Positions 1 through 12,500 of a stretch of 64,000 nt of DNA are shown piece after piece (position 1 is the stretch's first letter; the number at the start of each line of letters is the position of its first letter). Below the pieces are notes generated by a model. The model did no database searches. It was not told the DNA's origin and saw nothing but the letters and a program-made list of their open reading frames with translations. Position numbers and translations under genes: made by a program. The DNA is from Liolophura sinensis (taxonomy: Eukaryota; Mollusca; Polyplacophora; Chitonida; Chitonidae): assembly GCF_032854445.1 (NCBI RefSeq), contig NC_088305.1, positions 7,879,606-7,943,605 on the forward strand, read 5' to 3'.

Positions 1-540
1 ATGGTCAAGGAGTGAGCTTAGAGAGCCAACTTTTTTAGTTATTTTAGTGTCATTATTTTGAGAATAATGGCCAGTGTAGCAACTACGAAGTCCAGATCTA
101 CTGTCCATGTACAACAGGTATGTTCAAGGAGTGAGCTTAGAGAGCCAACTTTTTTAGTGATTTCAGTGTTATTATTTTGAGAATAATGGCCAGTGTAGCA
201 ACTACGAAGTCCAGATCTACTGTCCATGTACAACAGGTATGTTCAAGGAGTGAGCTTAGAGAGCCAACTTTTTTAGTGATTTCAGTGTCATTATTTTGAG
301 AATAATGGCCAGTGTAGCAACTACGAAGTCCAGATCTACTGTCCATGTACAACAGGTATGGTCAAGGAGTGAGCTTAGAGAGCCAACTTTTTTAGTGATT
401 TCAGTGTTATTATTTTGAGAATAATGGCCAGTGTAGCAACTACGAAGTCCAGATCTACTGCTCATGTACAACAGGTATGTTCAAGGAGTGAGCTTAGAGA
501 GCCAACTTTTTTAGTGATTTCAGTGTTATTATTCTGGTAC
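1..540 (+). repeat. 119-bp tandem array of a WxxW exon end, its splice donor and intron
   Basis: The period is 119 bp. Four complete copies of a 70-nt exon-like segment lie at 48-117, 167-236, 286-355 and 405-474. Each is preceded by a TTTTTTAG...TTTCAG-like acceptor and followed by GTATG. The frame reads as the C-terminal strand of a WxxW/CysD domain (NGQCSNYEVQIYC), ending in phase 1. That matches the exon at 1477, which starts with two bases of a codon. The array is cut by the window edge, so more copies probably lie upstream. A fifth unit begins near 475 and diverges after about 534. Confidence 0.85.
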
Positions 541-3500
541 TGAATTCAATTTGTTTGTTACGCTGCTCTCAAAACAATGATGCAAAGATGGCCAGGTTTG
601 TTATTAATATTTCAATACATTTGTAAAACTTATTTTGCAGTGCATAAAAATCCGGCAATAAGTCATAATAATCAAGATTGTTAATTACATTAAAACTTGT
701 GTAAACTGATCATGCCAAATACCACAAGAAAATGTCGGTTTATGGAAGTTCTTTGGGCAGCAACTACAAGAAGTCACTTAGATTGTACAGACTAATAACT
801 AAGGAAAATAATGTTTATATTTGTCTCAAATTTTATTTCTGTGAACTTGAAATAGGACAAAAGAAGTAGTACTTACCCAGGTAAAACTGCTCCTGCTTTT
901 CAATATGGCTGCCCACACTTCATTCAAAATTGAACTTGTGTTGAAAAATCTAGTGCTGGTTTTGAGAAAGTCTAGCAATACTGAATAAGTTGAACTTATC
1001 AGTTGGACATTTCCAACAACGTCTCTTACTCCTAGCAGGTTGATCAGCCATGGTTGCTTCAATGAAATATGTGAAACAAAGTGACAGAAAAAAACATAGC
1101 AATACTGCATTACTTCCTTCCCTGAATTGCTCAATGTCATCTCAGCTGATGGTTAACACGAAGTGAAATGTACCGATCAAAATCAAGTTTATGAGAATGT
1201 CTATTAATTAGAGAAATTTATCACCAAGAGGATTATTTCCCTTCTCTGACCTCTTCTTCCCCAAGCGGTGATAACATGCACTAGATACAATGGAGACTGG
1301 AAATTGCAGGTGGTATTCACAATAGACAAGTGTCCGTTTATTCAATAAAATAACGTGTTGTGAACGGAGGTAAAAGAATTAGAGAGTTGGCAAGTTTTAC
1401 TGCATAGATGTATGTGTATTGTAACATAAATCAGAACGGCATTTTGAAGTCATTTTACTGGACTTTTTTGCTTCAGTTTCACCACACATACCACCTTCTG
1501 TGTCAGGAACACCACAACCCACAACACCACCTACTGGTTCTCCTACACCATCTCCTACAACAGGATCTACCATGTCACCCCGAACTGTGTCAAGTTCAGT
1601 GACTTCAGGAACACCACATACAGGGTCACCACGCACACAATATTATGTGTCAGGAACCCCACATCCTACAACAGGGTCTACTGGTTCTCCTACACCATCT
1701 CCTACAACAGGATCTACCGTGTCACCCCCAACTGTGTCAAGTTCAGTGACTTCAGGAACACCACCCACAGGGTCACCACCCACACCATATTTTGTGTCAG
1801 GAACCCCACATCCTACAACATGGTCTACTGGTTCTCCTACACAATCTCCTACAACAGGATCTACCGTGTCACCCCCAACTGTGTCAAGTTCAGTGACTTC
1901 AGGAACACCACAAACAGGGTCACCACGCACACCATATTCTGTGTCAGGAACCCCACATCCTACAACAGGGCCTACTGGTTCTCCTACACAATCTCCTACA
2001 ACAGGATCTACCGTGTCACCCCCAACTGTGTCAAGTTCAGTGACTTCAGGAACACGACACACAGGGTCACCTCCCACACCATATTTTGTGTCAGGAACCC
2101 CACATCCTGCAACAGGGCCTACTGGTTCTCCTACACAATCTCCTACAACAGGATCTACCGTGTCACCCCCAACTGTGTCAAGTTCAGTGACTTCAGGAAC
2201 ACCACAAACAGGGTCACCACGCACACCATATTCTGTGTCAGGAACCCCACATCCTACAACAGGGCCTACTGGTTCTCCTACACGATCTCCTACAACAGGA
2301 TCTACCGTGTCACCCTCAACTGTGTCAACATCAAGAGTTTGCGGCTGGACACCGTGGATGAATGGGAACGTGCCTGGAAATGAAGGAGAGGTGGAGAATA
2401 TTCCAAGTCTTCGTAGGATGTACACATTCTGTCGTTCAGAAGACATCACTGCAATTGACTGCCGTATCGTCGGTTCAGAGGCAAATCTGGAAACAGACGT
2501 TATCTGCAATCTTCAGTACAATGGTCTTATTTGTGATAACACTAAACAACCATCTGGAAAATGTTCTAACTATGAAATCAGGGTTTATTGTGAGCCACAG
2601 GGGGTCACGTGCCCAGTGTCTCCAGTCAGTGTGGTTACAGTATCTCCACCCACAGGATCTACTAGGACAGGATCACCACAACCCACAACACCACCTACTG
2701 TTTCTCCTACACCATCTCCTACAACAGGATCTACCATGTCACCCCCAACTGTGTCAAGTTCAGTGACTTCAGGAACACCACACACAGGGTCACCACCCAC
2801 ACCATATTTTGTGTCAGGAACCCCACATCCTACAACAGGGTCTAGTGGTTCTCCTACAAGATCTCCTACAACAGGATCTACCGTGTCACCCCCAACTGTG
2901 TCAAGTTCAGTGACTTCAGGAACACCACACACAGGGTCACCACGCACGCCATATTCTGTGTCAGGAACCCCACATCCTACAACAGGGCCTACTGGTTCTC
3001 CTACACGATCTCCTACAACAGGATCTACCGTGTCACCCCCAACTGTGTCAAAATCTACTATCAGTCTTTCAGGTAAGATTGTGGTTTTTCGAAGTCCTAT
3101 TTGGTGTTTCAGGGTTGTATAAAATGCAAGGGAATCATAAATCATCCGTATATTAATGGCAAAGCTACATCTATGAGATGAATACTTGGAAACTGAGAAA
3201 TGTGGTGGACCCTGTGGTAAATATCAACAGTCACATTCCAAATTATGCATTTTTTTTCACTGAAAGGTTTTCACAGTGAACATAAATCTGTTAGCTATTT
3301 GCCCAAGGGTCAAGGGCTCATTACGAACACTTTTGTTTTTGGCCACTCATGAAACTAAACAGGGTAATTTGAACTGCATTTTGGAAAGTCAATCAATCGA
3401 TCAATAATTTATGATGTATTTTTATACTTACAGCAAATTGCACTTTGAGCATGCAGATGGTTCAGCACAGCAGCAACTCAACGACCATCCGCGGTAGCTC

Positions 3501-6500
3501 CTTTGCTCCCCAGAATGCTGTTCTGCAGGAGGCATCTTCATGGATGCCATCAGTGGATAATAAAGACCAGTATGTTGAAGTGGATTTCGGCCGTTCCTGG
3601 CTTCTGACTGGTGTGACCACCCAGGGAAGGGGAAGCATACCGAATTATGTGAAATCATACACTGTTGAGTACGCCTACAATACTCACCACTGGAACACCT
3701 ACCAGGAGAAGCAAGGTGTTGACAAGGTAAGGAAGGAGGAGCATACCCAGTTATGTGACCTATTGAGTACACCTACAGTACTCACCACTGGAACACCTAC
3801 CAGGGGCAGCCAGGTGTTGACAAAGTAAGGTAGGGGAGCTTATTCATTTATGTGCCCTATTGAGTATGCCTACAGTACTGACCACTGGAACACCTACCAG
3901 GGGCAGCCAGGTGTTGACAAGGTAAGGATGGGGAGCATATATCTAATTATGTGACCTAATGAGTACGCCTACATTACTCACCACTGAAACACCTACCAGG
4001 AGCAGCCAGGTGTTGATAAAGTAAGAGAGGAGGAACATACCTAATTACGTGATCTCATACACTGTAGAGTTTTGTTTGTTGAAGATCACTTGTCTTCCAC
4101 CAATATGCTGTGCTCTGTTGTGGGTATATGTTGGAAAACTTTGTTAATAATTTGCTTAGAAATTTGTGCTGCACAATCACTCAAACTAACAGCCAGGGTG
4201 TGGGCAAAAAATTCTTTAGTATGGTGTTGAACTGCAATCAATCAAATAATTAGAGGAAAGTTGTCAGGTACATGTGCACAATGAAGGGTGGTTACTACAA
4301 ACCCTGCTGTTTCGACACCATGGCCTCTAAACCCTCCTGTTTTAACACCGTTGACTCATCTATGCCTCTCATTTCAGATCTTTACAGCCAACAATGATTC
4401 CACCACACCTGTGACCAACTGGTTCAGTAAACCAATCAGAGCTCAGTTCATTCGGATCCGACCCAAGAGCTGGCAGAATAAAATAGCACTTCGATTTGAT
4501 ATCCTTGGTTGTTACACAGCACAAAGTAAGTGCATTTGATATCATTGGTTGTTACACAGTGCAAAGTAAGTGCATTTGATATCCTTGGTTGTTACACAGC
4601 GCAAAGTTAGTGCATTCGATATCCTTGGCTGTTACACAGCGGAAAGTAAGTGCATTTGATATACATGGTTGTTACACAGTGCAAAGTAAGTCCATTTGAT
4701 ATCCTTGGTTGTTACACAGCGCAAAGTAAGTGCATTTGATATACATGTATATACTTAGACAAAAGCCAGTTTGTTTGTATCTGACCCATAAGCTGGGAGA
4801 CCAGACAACATTCTGCTTCAATGTCCTTGTTTTGCTACATAACAGAAAGTTGTTGGAGTTAAAATAAATTCTTTGACAAAGCAGATGTCACCTGAAAGCA
4901 CATGTGGGACACAGCATACACTTCCCCCAACATGTAGTGTTTTATCTGTTCAAATTTTTTCCCTTCATGTAGAGGTAATAGTTTGTGTGGCCATTCAACA
5001 GCATATGGATAAAGATAGTTTTGTAAAAAAAACCTGTCATTTTCATATATGATACTTTAGATTTTATTTTACAATAAATTCGGTACATGTATGCCAGATT
5101 AGATTGGGCCACCATAAATCCTGTGACCACATTTTATGTGTACTTGGTTTCAGCAACAAGTACTCTCCGTGTTTCGCAAACAACACCAGTGACTACCACA
5201 GAGGTGACAACGCCTGTTACAGAACAAGGTACTGTCAGTTTAGCGTTGAACATGGTTATTGACACATCACGTTTGGTTGCAGATTCGCTTAGGTTTGCAC
5301 TGATTTCATTTCACATGCCAAATGTGATTTGAGAAATTTGGTTGGATTTTGGAGGTTTTGATTTATGTCTGCTGAGTCAAAAGGAGTATGGCTCCATTTT
5401 GCTAAATTCAATTTGATTATGACAGCGCATGTGTGCAGCACTCACATTTCCTGAGCTAGACTGAAGTGTGACGTACTGTAACACCAGAAACGGTACTGAA
5501 CTATGTCAAACCGTGTTGATACATGTATGTAATATTGGAATTGGAAAAAATTTATTCCAGTTATATAAAAATCAAATTCGAATTTATGCAAATTAAATGA
5601 AATCTATTTGTGGTGTCATTGGTTGTTTTTCTTTGTACATGTACTTTTGTCACAGTACCAGTTTTTCACACTGTCCCATTATTCTGTTTTAGTGCATTAA
5701 GTTTCTCCTATCGCTCATGGCATTTAAACTTTATATGTTTTCATAAATAAATTATATTTATTATAAATTAAGAAAACGAGTAGTGAAATTGACCTTGATT
5801 AAATCCTGCAATTAGCACAGTTTGCACAGCTGCAGTATGGTCATCTTCAAAATATGAATGTGTTAAAGACTAAAGTAAACAATTATAATGCTCTCTGTTC
5901 ACCCAGACTGCATTAAATGGGGAGCGTGGATTAACAATCACCACCCAACCCCAGGGAATAAGGGAGACATTGAGCCAATTGAACAGGTGCATGGACCTTG
6001 CCAGCAGCCAATGGAAATCGAGTGCAGGACTTCAAGCCCAGACAAGACCCCCCACAGGCTGACAGGACAGAAGGTCGGCTGTAATCTATGGACAGGGCTC
6101 ATCTGTAACAACAAAGACAATGCCCCACTCTGCTTTGATTACGAAGTCCGTGTGGGATGCCTGAAGCTTACACCAGAGTGCAGTGAGTATGACATTTTGA
6201 CTGCTACCCTATTTCTTCTAAAATTTGGGACACCTGGTCTGCTCATTTTAGCCAATGTATATGTAACTCTAGCAGGAATATTGAGTTTTTCTCATATGGC
6301 TAGACCATCTAATGAACAATATTCTCATATGTTTACTTTTCCAAGATTGTAGGCTGGGAAAGAAATGTAATATTCTACTTTCAACACTATTAGGATTTAG
6401 GATTAGGGTATTTAGATTGTCTGTCTGCCTTTAGTGTAAGGTGGAAGAGAACAAAACAAAAAATTTGCATTAATTGTCAGCAGAAAAACCTCTGAAATTA

Positions 6501-9500
6501 TATATTTATTTACTTTATATTTAGATGTTTTTTATGGGCCACATTTGGCATCACCTAATCAACACATTTGATAAACGGCGGTGGTTTCCTTCACTCACAA
6601 ACTTGAAAGAAAACAAATTGTTGGAATCAGTATTTTTGGTTACCCTTCTTACTTCACTTACTAGCTGGTGCTAGTTGAGATGGTCAAGGTGTTGGCTTGC
6701 TGTTCCACTGCCACCTTAAGCCAGTACATGTAGGCTTGGCAAGCACCTGACAAATGCTGGTAGTTTACTCCACACACCCTGGTCTTCTCCATCCACAAAT
6801 CTCACCATCGCCATAACTAAAAGTGTCATAAAACTGGCATTAAACGCCAATCAATCACTCAGCCAGTCGGTCATTAAAGAGGCTATAGCAGAAATTTTTG
6901 GCAAAAAATCAAACAGCTTAAAGGAATCATTACTATTACACGTATTTAGTCCAGATATTTACCTTTAACCAAAAATCACCCTCAAATGTGCTCATGTGAC
7001 CAGTCAAAATCATTAATAAGGCTCCTGAAATTTATAAACTGGCTCTCCATTATAACTTTTTTAAACTTCAGATTCATTTTATCGGTATAAGTAGTGCAAA
7101 GTCAATTCTCATATTACCCTACTTTCTCAACCTTTTCGCATACGAAAGAGCAAATTTCAGTGCAATTTATGCACATTTTTAATTTAATTTTGGGAACAAA
7201 ACTACATTGGTTCGATTGGCCATTTTCAGGGCCTCACAAAACGTACAGTTTTATCAGGCAACACAATAATGCTTTCAGAATATGCTTGAATAAACACCTT
7301 GCAAACATGCGAAAAGGTTGAAGAATTACCATAACTCAGGGGAAGTAACTTGAACTCTTCATGGTAAATACCAAAATTTGATATGATTATCGATTTCTTT
7401 GAACAAAATCTCTGCCATAGGCGCTTGAAATAAAGGTTCCATTTCTCAACTATTGCACAAAATCTCTGCCATAGCCGCTTCAAATAAAGGTTTCATTTCT
7501 CAACTATTGTTTCTCTCTTCGGCAGTGGTGTCAACGACGCCATCTGTGACAACAACGTCCAACATCCCTGTGTGTTATCTGGGAATGAACACAACATTTT
7601 GCCCTAAGGAAGGCTGCCCTAACGGCATGTATTGTGACGGGCAGAAGTGCGTCATGATAAAGAATTGCCCCTGTCGTGTGGATAGTAAAGTCATCAAGGT
7701 AACCATGCATGCAAAGAATTCTGTTCTGTGAGTTCTGTTCTGTGAGTTCTGAGACAGATATTTTTACATGCATGTATAGGTTGATTTTTTGAAGGATAAA
7801 TAAGATTCAGCCATAAAAAGAATATTTATCATGTTTCTAAAGCATCTAAAAATGCTGTTTCTTCAGGGAAACGCAGTATGTGTGTAAAAGTTCGAATACA
7901 TGTAGATATAGAAATAATAGTAATCGGCCCTAATGTAGCACTCTGGCACATAGTGAAGATGAATAATGTGAACATGTTGTTCAGTGTCAATCATATAATA
8001 TGTACCGTGGCAGTGGGTTTCCCCGGGTTCTGCTCAGTTTCCTCCCACGATAATGCTGGCTGCTGCATATAACTGAAATATCATTGAGTACGGCCTAACT
8101 CACCAATCAAATAAATGAATAAATATAATGTGTACCACTGCCCTTATTTGTAATTTTTTTCATGTTTACCATATGAGTGTATGTTATTATACCACTCATG
8201 ATTTTATTGTTTTTATTTGCACTCATGGCTATTTTACCTAATAAAAGCCGCTTATTTTACCTAATAAATAATGGTGCATGGTTTTATGTGGCCGGAAACA
8301 GGACTAAGGCCCTGGCATTATAGCCTGTATGAATGACAGCCATATTGTTGTTGTTGTTGTAGCCTGGTCATATCGGTGTCGACAAACAGTGTAGAACGTG
8401 TACCTGCTTCAGTGGAACTGTTCACTGCATTCCTAAGAAATGTCCCCCTTGTGATCAGGTGAGTGTTTTACAAGTGCAGTAAAAACCTTAGATAAAGGTA
8501 CCTCAGGTTGATTGTGAGCACTACAAATCCGTACATGGTGCAGGAATTAACTCTGCTGGAGCGTATTATCTGATCTTTAGTCTGTCTGCCTGACTTTCAA
8601 CTTTTTTCAAGTACATTAGTTCATAAGTCATGATTGTATTATGTGAAATCCTAGTAGGTACAGTAAGTATTTCCAGCACAGTAAAAAAAAAAAATTTGGC
8701 ACATTTAGTGTATAGTTTGTAGTGAAAAATCTGCCAAAGCTTCTCTTTGGTTACCTATTCTGTTTTATTACAGTGAATGTGTCATTTGAGAGCATAAAAC
8801 AAATTGCATGAGCAAGTTACATGCAGTTTAGGTATGACAGTTAAGTCTCGTGGCTCACAGTGGCACGGACAAATTACATACAGTACAGGCATGACAAGTC
8901 TTGTGGTTCACAGTGGCGCGGACAAATTACATACAGTACAGGCATGACAAGTCTTGTGGTTCACAGTGGCGAGGACAAATTACATACAGTACAGGCATGA
9001 CAAGTCTTGTGGTTCACAGTGGCGCGGACAAATTACATACAGTACAGGCATGACAAGTCTTGTGGTTCACAGTGGCGCGGACAAATTACATACAGTACAG
9101 GCATGACAAGTCTCGTGGTTCACAGTGGCGCGGACAAATTACATACAGTACAGGCATGACAAGTCTTGTGGTTCACAGTGGCGAGGACAAATTACAACAG
9201 TACAGGCATGACAAGTCTTGTGGTTCACACTGGCAATTGGTTCATACTAACTCACCACTACAAGGCCTTTGTGGCATAGTTATAAGCCATGTACATAAAT
9301 CCCCAGATAGCTTGTTATATATGTGCAAAGATCCCCAGATAGCTCGTTATACTTGTAACCATAAAGCATCCCACTTTCAATTTTGATTAGGCACAAGTCA
9401 TCTCTATAACCTGAGAACACAGCTGTTACGGCTTACATCAGTGGAACTATGGTTTGGCTTTTAACACCATATGTTTGTGGGCTACAAGTGACACAACATC

Positions 9501-12500
9501 TTTTTCCCTGTTGTGGGCTAAAAGTGGCACAACATCTTGCTCCCTGTTGTGGGCTACAAGTGACACAACATCTTGCTCCCTGTTGTGGGCTATAAGTGAC
9601 ACAACATCTTGCTCCCTGTTGTGGGCTACAAGTGACACAACATCTTGCTCCCTGTTGTGGGCTACAAGTGACACAACATCTTGCTCCCTGTTTCTTTGTC
9701 TCGTTACCAAGCACATATAATGGCTGTTGCCATTTAGGTCAGTTTCCGTCTTTCCTTCTGAATAACTCAGCTTTTATCAGCGGCCAACGCAGTGCATGAC
9801 TCAGTGAGTAAAATGAATGAAACCTTCATTTAAAGAGGGTCAAACTGTACAATTTGCTCTTCCCAGAGGTCCCCTACACCAGTACATGAACAAGTAGAAA
9901 CAGTGTGTACTATTGTATTTTGAAAGCAATACATCTACACCCATCAGGTGAGAGCATAAATAAATAGACACCTGTTTTAATTTACTGGTTGCAGTAATAT
10001 TTAAAATATCATGACCTGAAATCAGAAAGTGGTGGTGCTAGTTCGATTTTGTATTCTAGAAAACATAGTACAATATAATGTTTGAGTGAGTCAGTGCTTG
10101 AGGTTTAATATTGTACTTTACAATTTATCAGTCATATGATAAGGAAGGAATCCTTACAATGCATGTGATATGCCGCCTTGTTGCAGGGCGGATTTCCACA
10201 GCTCTTTTATCTAATGCTGCTTCACCGAGACGCCTTACCGAAGGCAAGAAAGCCTCCCCGCCCAAGCCATTATACTGATACGGGTTAACCAGTAGTTGCA
10301 CTATCCCCTTCATGATGAACGCCAAGCGAGGAAGCTGCAGGCTAGGGGGCACAGTCAGTGTTTGAAAAAAGGGAAATATTTTTGTGATTGCCAGACTTGT
10401 TTTTCCACTGCAGGGTCAGATTCAGACGCTGGACAATGCAACCTGTGCGTGTAGATGTAAGGGTCTCAAGTGTAAAGTCAATCAGTTTAGATGTCACAAC
10501 GGTCAGTGTCTAGATGAGAACCTCCTGTGTGACGGTGCTATTGATTGCGACAGTGACGAGCTGAACTGCAGTAAGTTTATAAACACACACACCAGAACTC
10601 TTAATGGTTTATCCCACAGTATGGCCCTCCATTTAGATTGTCACAAGAGTTTAAACTGGCCACCATGTGGAAACGGGAACGTTGGTTTATTTGGTGCAAT
10701 TGATTAGTCTGGACGCCACAATACCATCGGCCATTATTTGGGCTTTGGTGCAGACAGGCATATAAAGAAGATTATAGTGTGTAGGGAACTGTGATTATTT
10801 TTCAGCGGGTTAAGCGTGTGAACTGGTCTGTATGTACCAACATGTGTACATGTGGCTTTGCAGGCACTGGGTCCAGCTTCTGGATCAAGTTCTACGCACT
10901 AGTTCTTGTTTTAGGCAGTGCCTGGCTGGGAGTGCTTTTACAGATTAATTATCAACTACAAAGCTGAATCTGCTAAGTTATTTACATTATGCGCCTATTG
11001 TGCCATGCAAGTGCTTTCTTCTCGAGAACAATGTGGTGGACAATGGGCTGTCTGTGCCATGCAAGTGCTTCCTTCTTGAGAACCATGTGGTGGACAATGG
11101 GCTGTCTGTTCCTGAAAGTGCTTCCTTCTTGAGAACCATGTGGTGGACAATGGGCTGTCTGTTCCTGAAAGTGCTTCCTTCTTGAGAACCATGTGGTGGA
11201 CAATGGGCTGTCTGTTCCTGAAAGTGCTTCCTTCTTGAGAACCATGTGGTGGACAATGGGCTGTCTGTGCCTGAAAGTGCTTCCTTCTTGAGAACCATGT
11301 GGTGGACAATGGGCTGTCTGTGCCTGAAAGTGCTTCCTTCTTGAGAACCATGTGGTGGACAATGGGCTGTCTGTGCCTGAAAGTGCTTCCTTCTTGAGAA
11401 CCATGTGGTGGACAATGGGCTGTCTGTGCCTGAAAGTGCTTCCTTCTTGAGAACCATGTGGTGGACAATGGGCTGTCTGTGCCTGAAAGCGCTTCCTTCT
11501 CGACAACCATGTGGTGGACAATGGGCTGTCTGTGCCTGAAAGCGCTTCCTTCTCGACAACCATGTGGTGGTTTGGTTTGGACCATTTGAAGACAAGCAGT
11601 AACACATCATGCATATGAGCTTGTAAAACTCTGTATATTATATAAGATATATTTATGTATAAGATGGGGTTCAGAAATAGGTTCAGGAGAAGGATCGCTC
11701 AAAGCACACACATTGAACAGTAGAGCTACATGTACTCTGTAATATAAGTACAATCCTGCACCCATCATAAAAGTCAAACATCTTTTAGCTGTTCTTGAAA
11801 GAAACCCTGTTGTTAATACACATCAGCGGTATGTTTGATTCCATTTCAGCTACCATGACACCTCCCACATCCACAATTTCCGCGACAAGAACAACACCGC
11901 TGTCCTCCACGATCAGTGTGAGTGTGACAATGCCACCCACGACTCCCACAACAACCAGTAAGTCCATAGTCTTCATCCGTAATAATCTGTTCTCATGATG
12001 ATATGGGATGTTGGACTTCATTTTACTATAAAAATCTACATTTCAGCAGTGAAAGTGATGTTTTATGACCTTCAGTTGGTCCCAGAATGCAGACAAATCC
12101 AGTGGCTCAGGGCTGAGTGTGTACTGAGTGGTAAATGTCTATAAAGTTGAACACATTGCCTAATGTTGAGAGTTGTATTGATGTTTGATGGAAAAAATAT
12201 TGATGTGAGGGTTGCTTGGACAGTTAGTCCGGTATCTTTTTACTGCAAGTTTCAGCTACAAAAGTAATATACAGTGTATTACGACATTACTTTGCCTCTG
12301 TAAATGCCCTCTTTGGGGCAAAACATAGTTCATTCACTCAAGTTGTGGTTTTAAGAGTGAAATTTGGTGTGCATATCATTAACTGGGTCACATGGGAAAG
12401 TATATCAGTAACTTTCCAAAGGGCAGAGATTTACCGGGATTTCCCCCAGTGGTAAAACTGACCACCATTGTATCTTCATGCATGTACGTGAAAAAATCAT

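Larger units (their letters stand above)
8459..10413 (+). other. Intron rich in tandem repeats
   Basis: This intron carries the 53-bp array, the 36-bp array and a dispersed repeat described separately. The rest is AT-rich sequence without recognised features. Confidence 0.6.

Noticed and set aside
1643-2509. A 288-codon antisense open frame and a 187-codon + frame over the PTS exon
   Set aside because: Both are shadows of the 147-bp coding repeats. The sense PTS/WxxW frame has recognisable domains and correct splice phases.
8870-9235. CRISPR-like array
   Set aside because: Units are direct tandem repeats with no spacers, in an animal intron with spliceosomal borders.
10982-11614. Three overlapping - strand open frames of about 200 codons
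   Set aside because: They are produced by a 53-bp tandem repeat with no stop in the unit. A period not divisible by three gives the same peptide in all three frames. No start or splice context is convincing.
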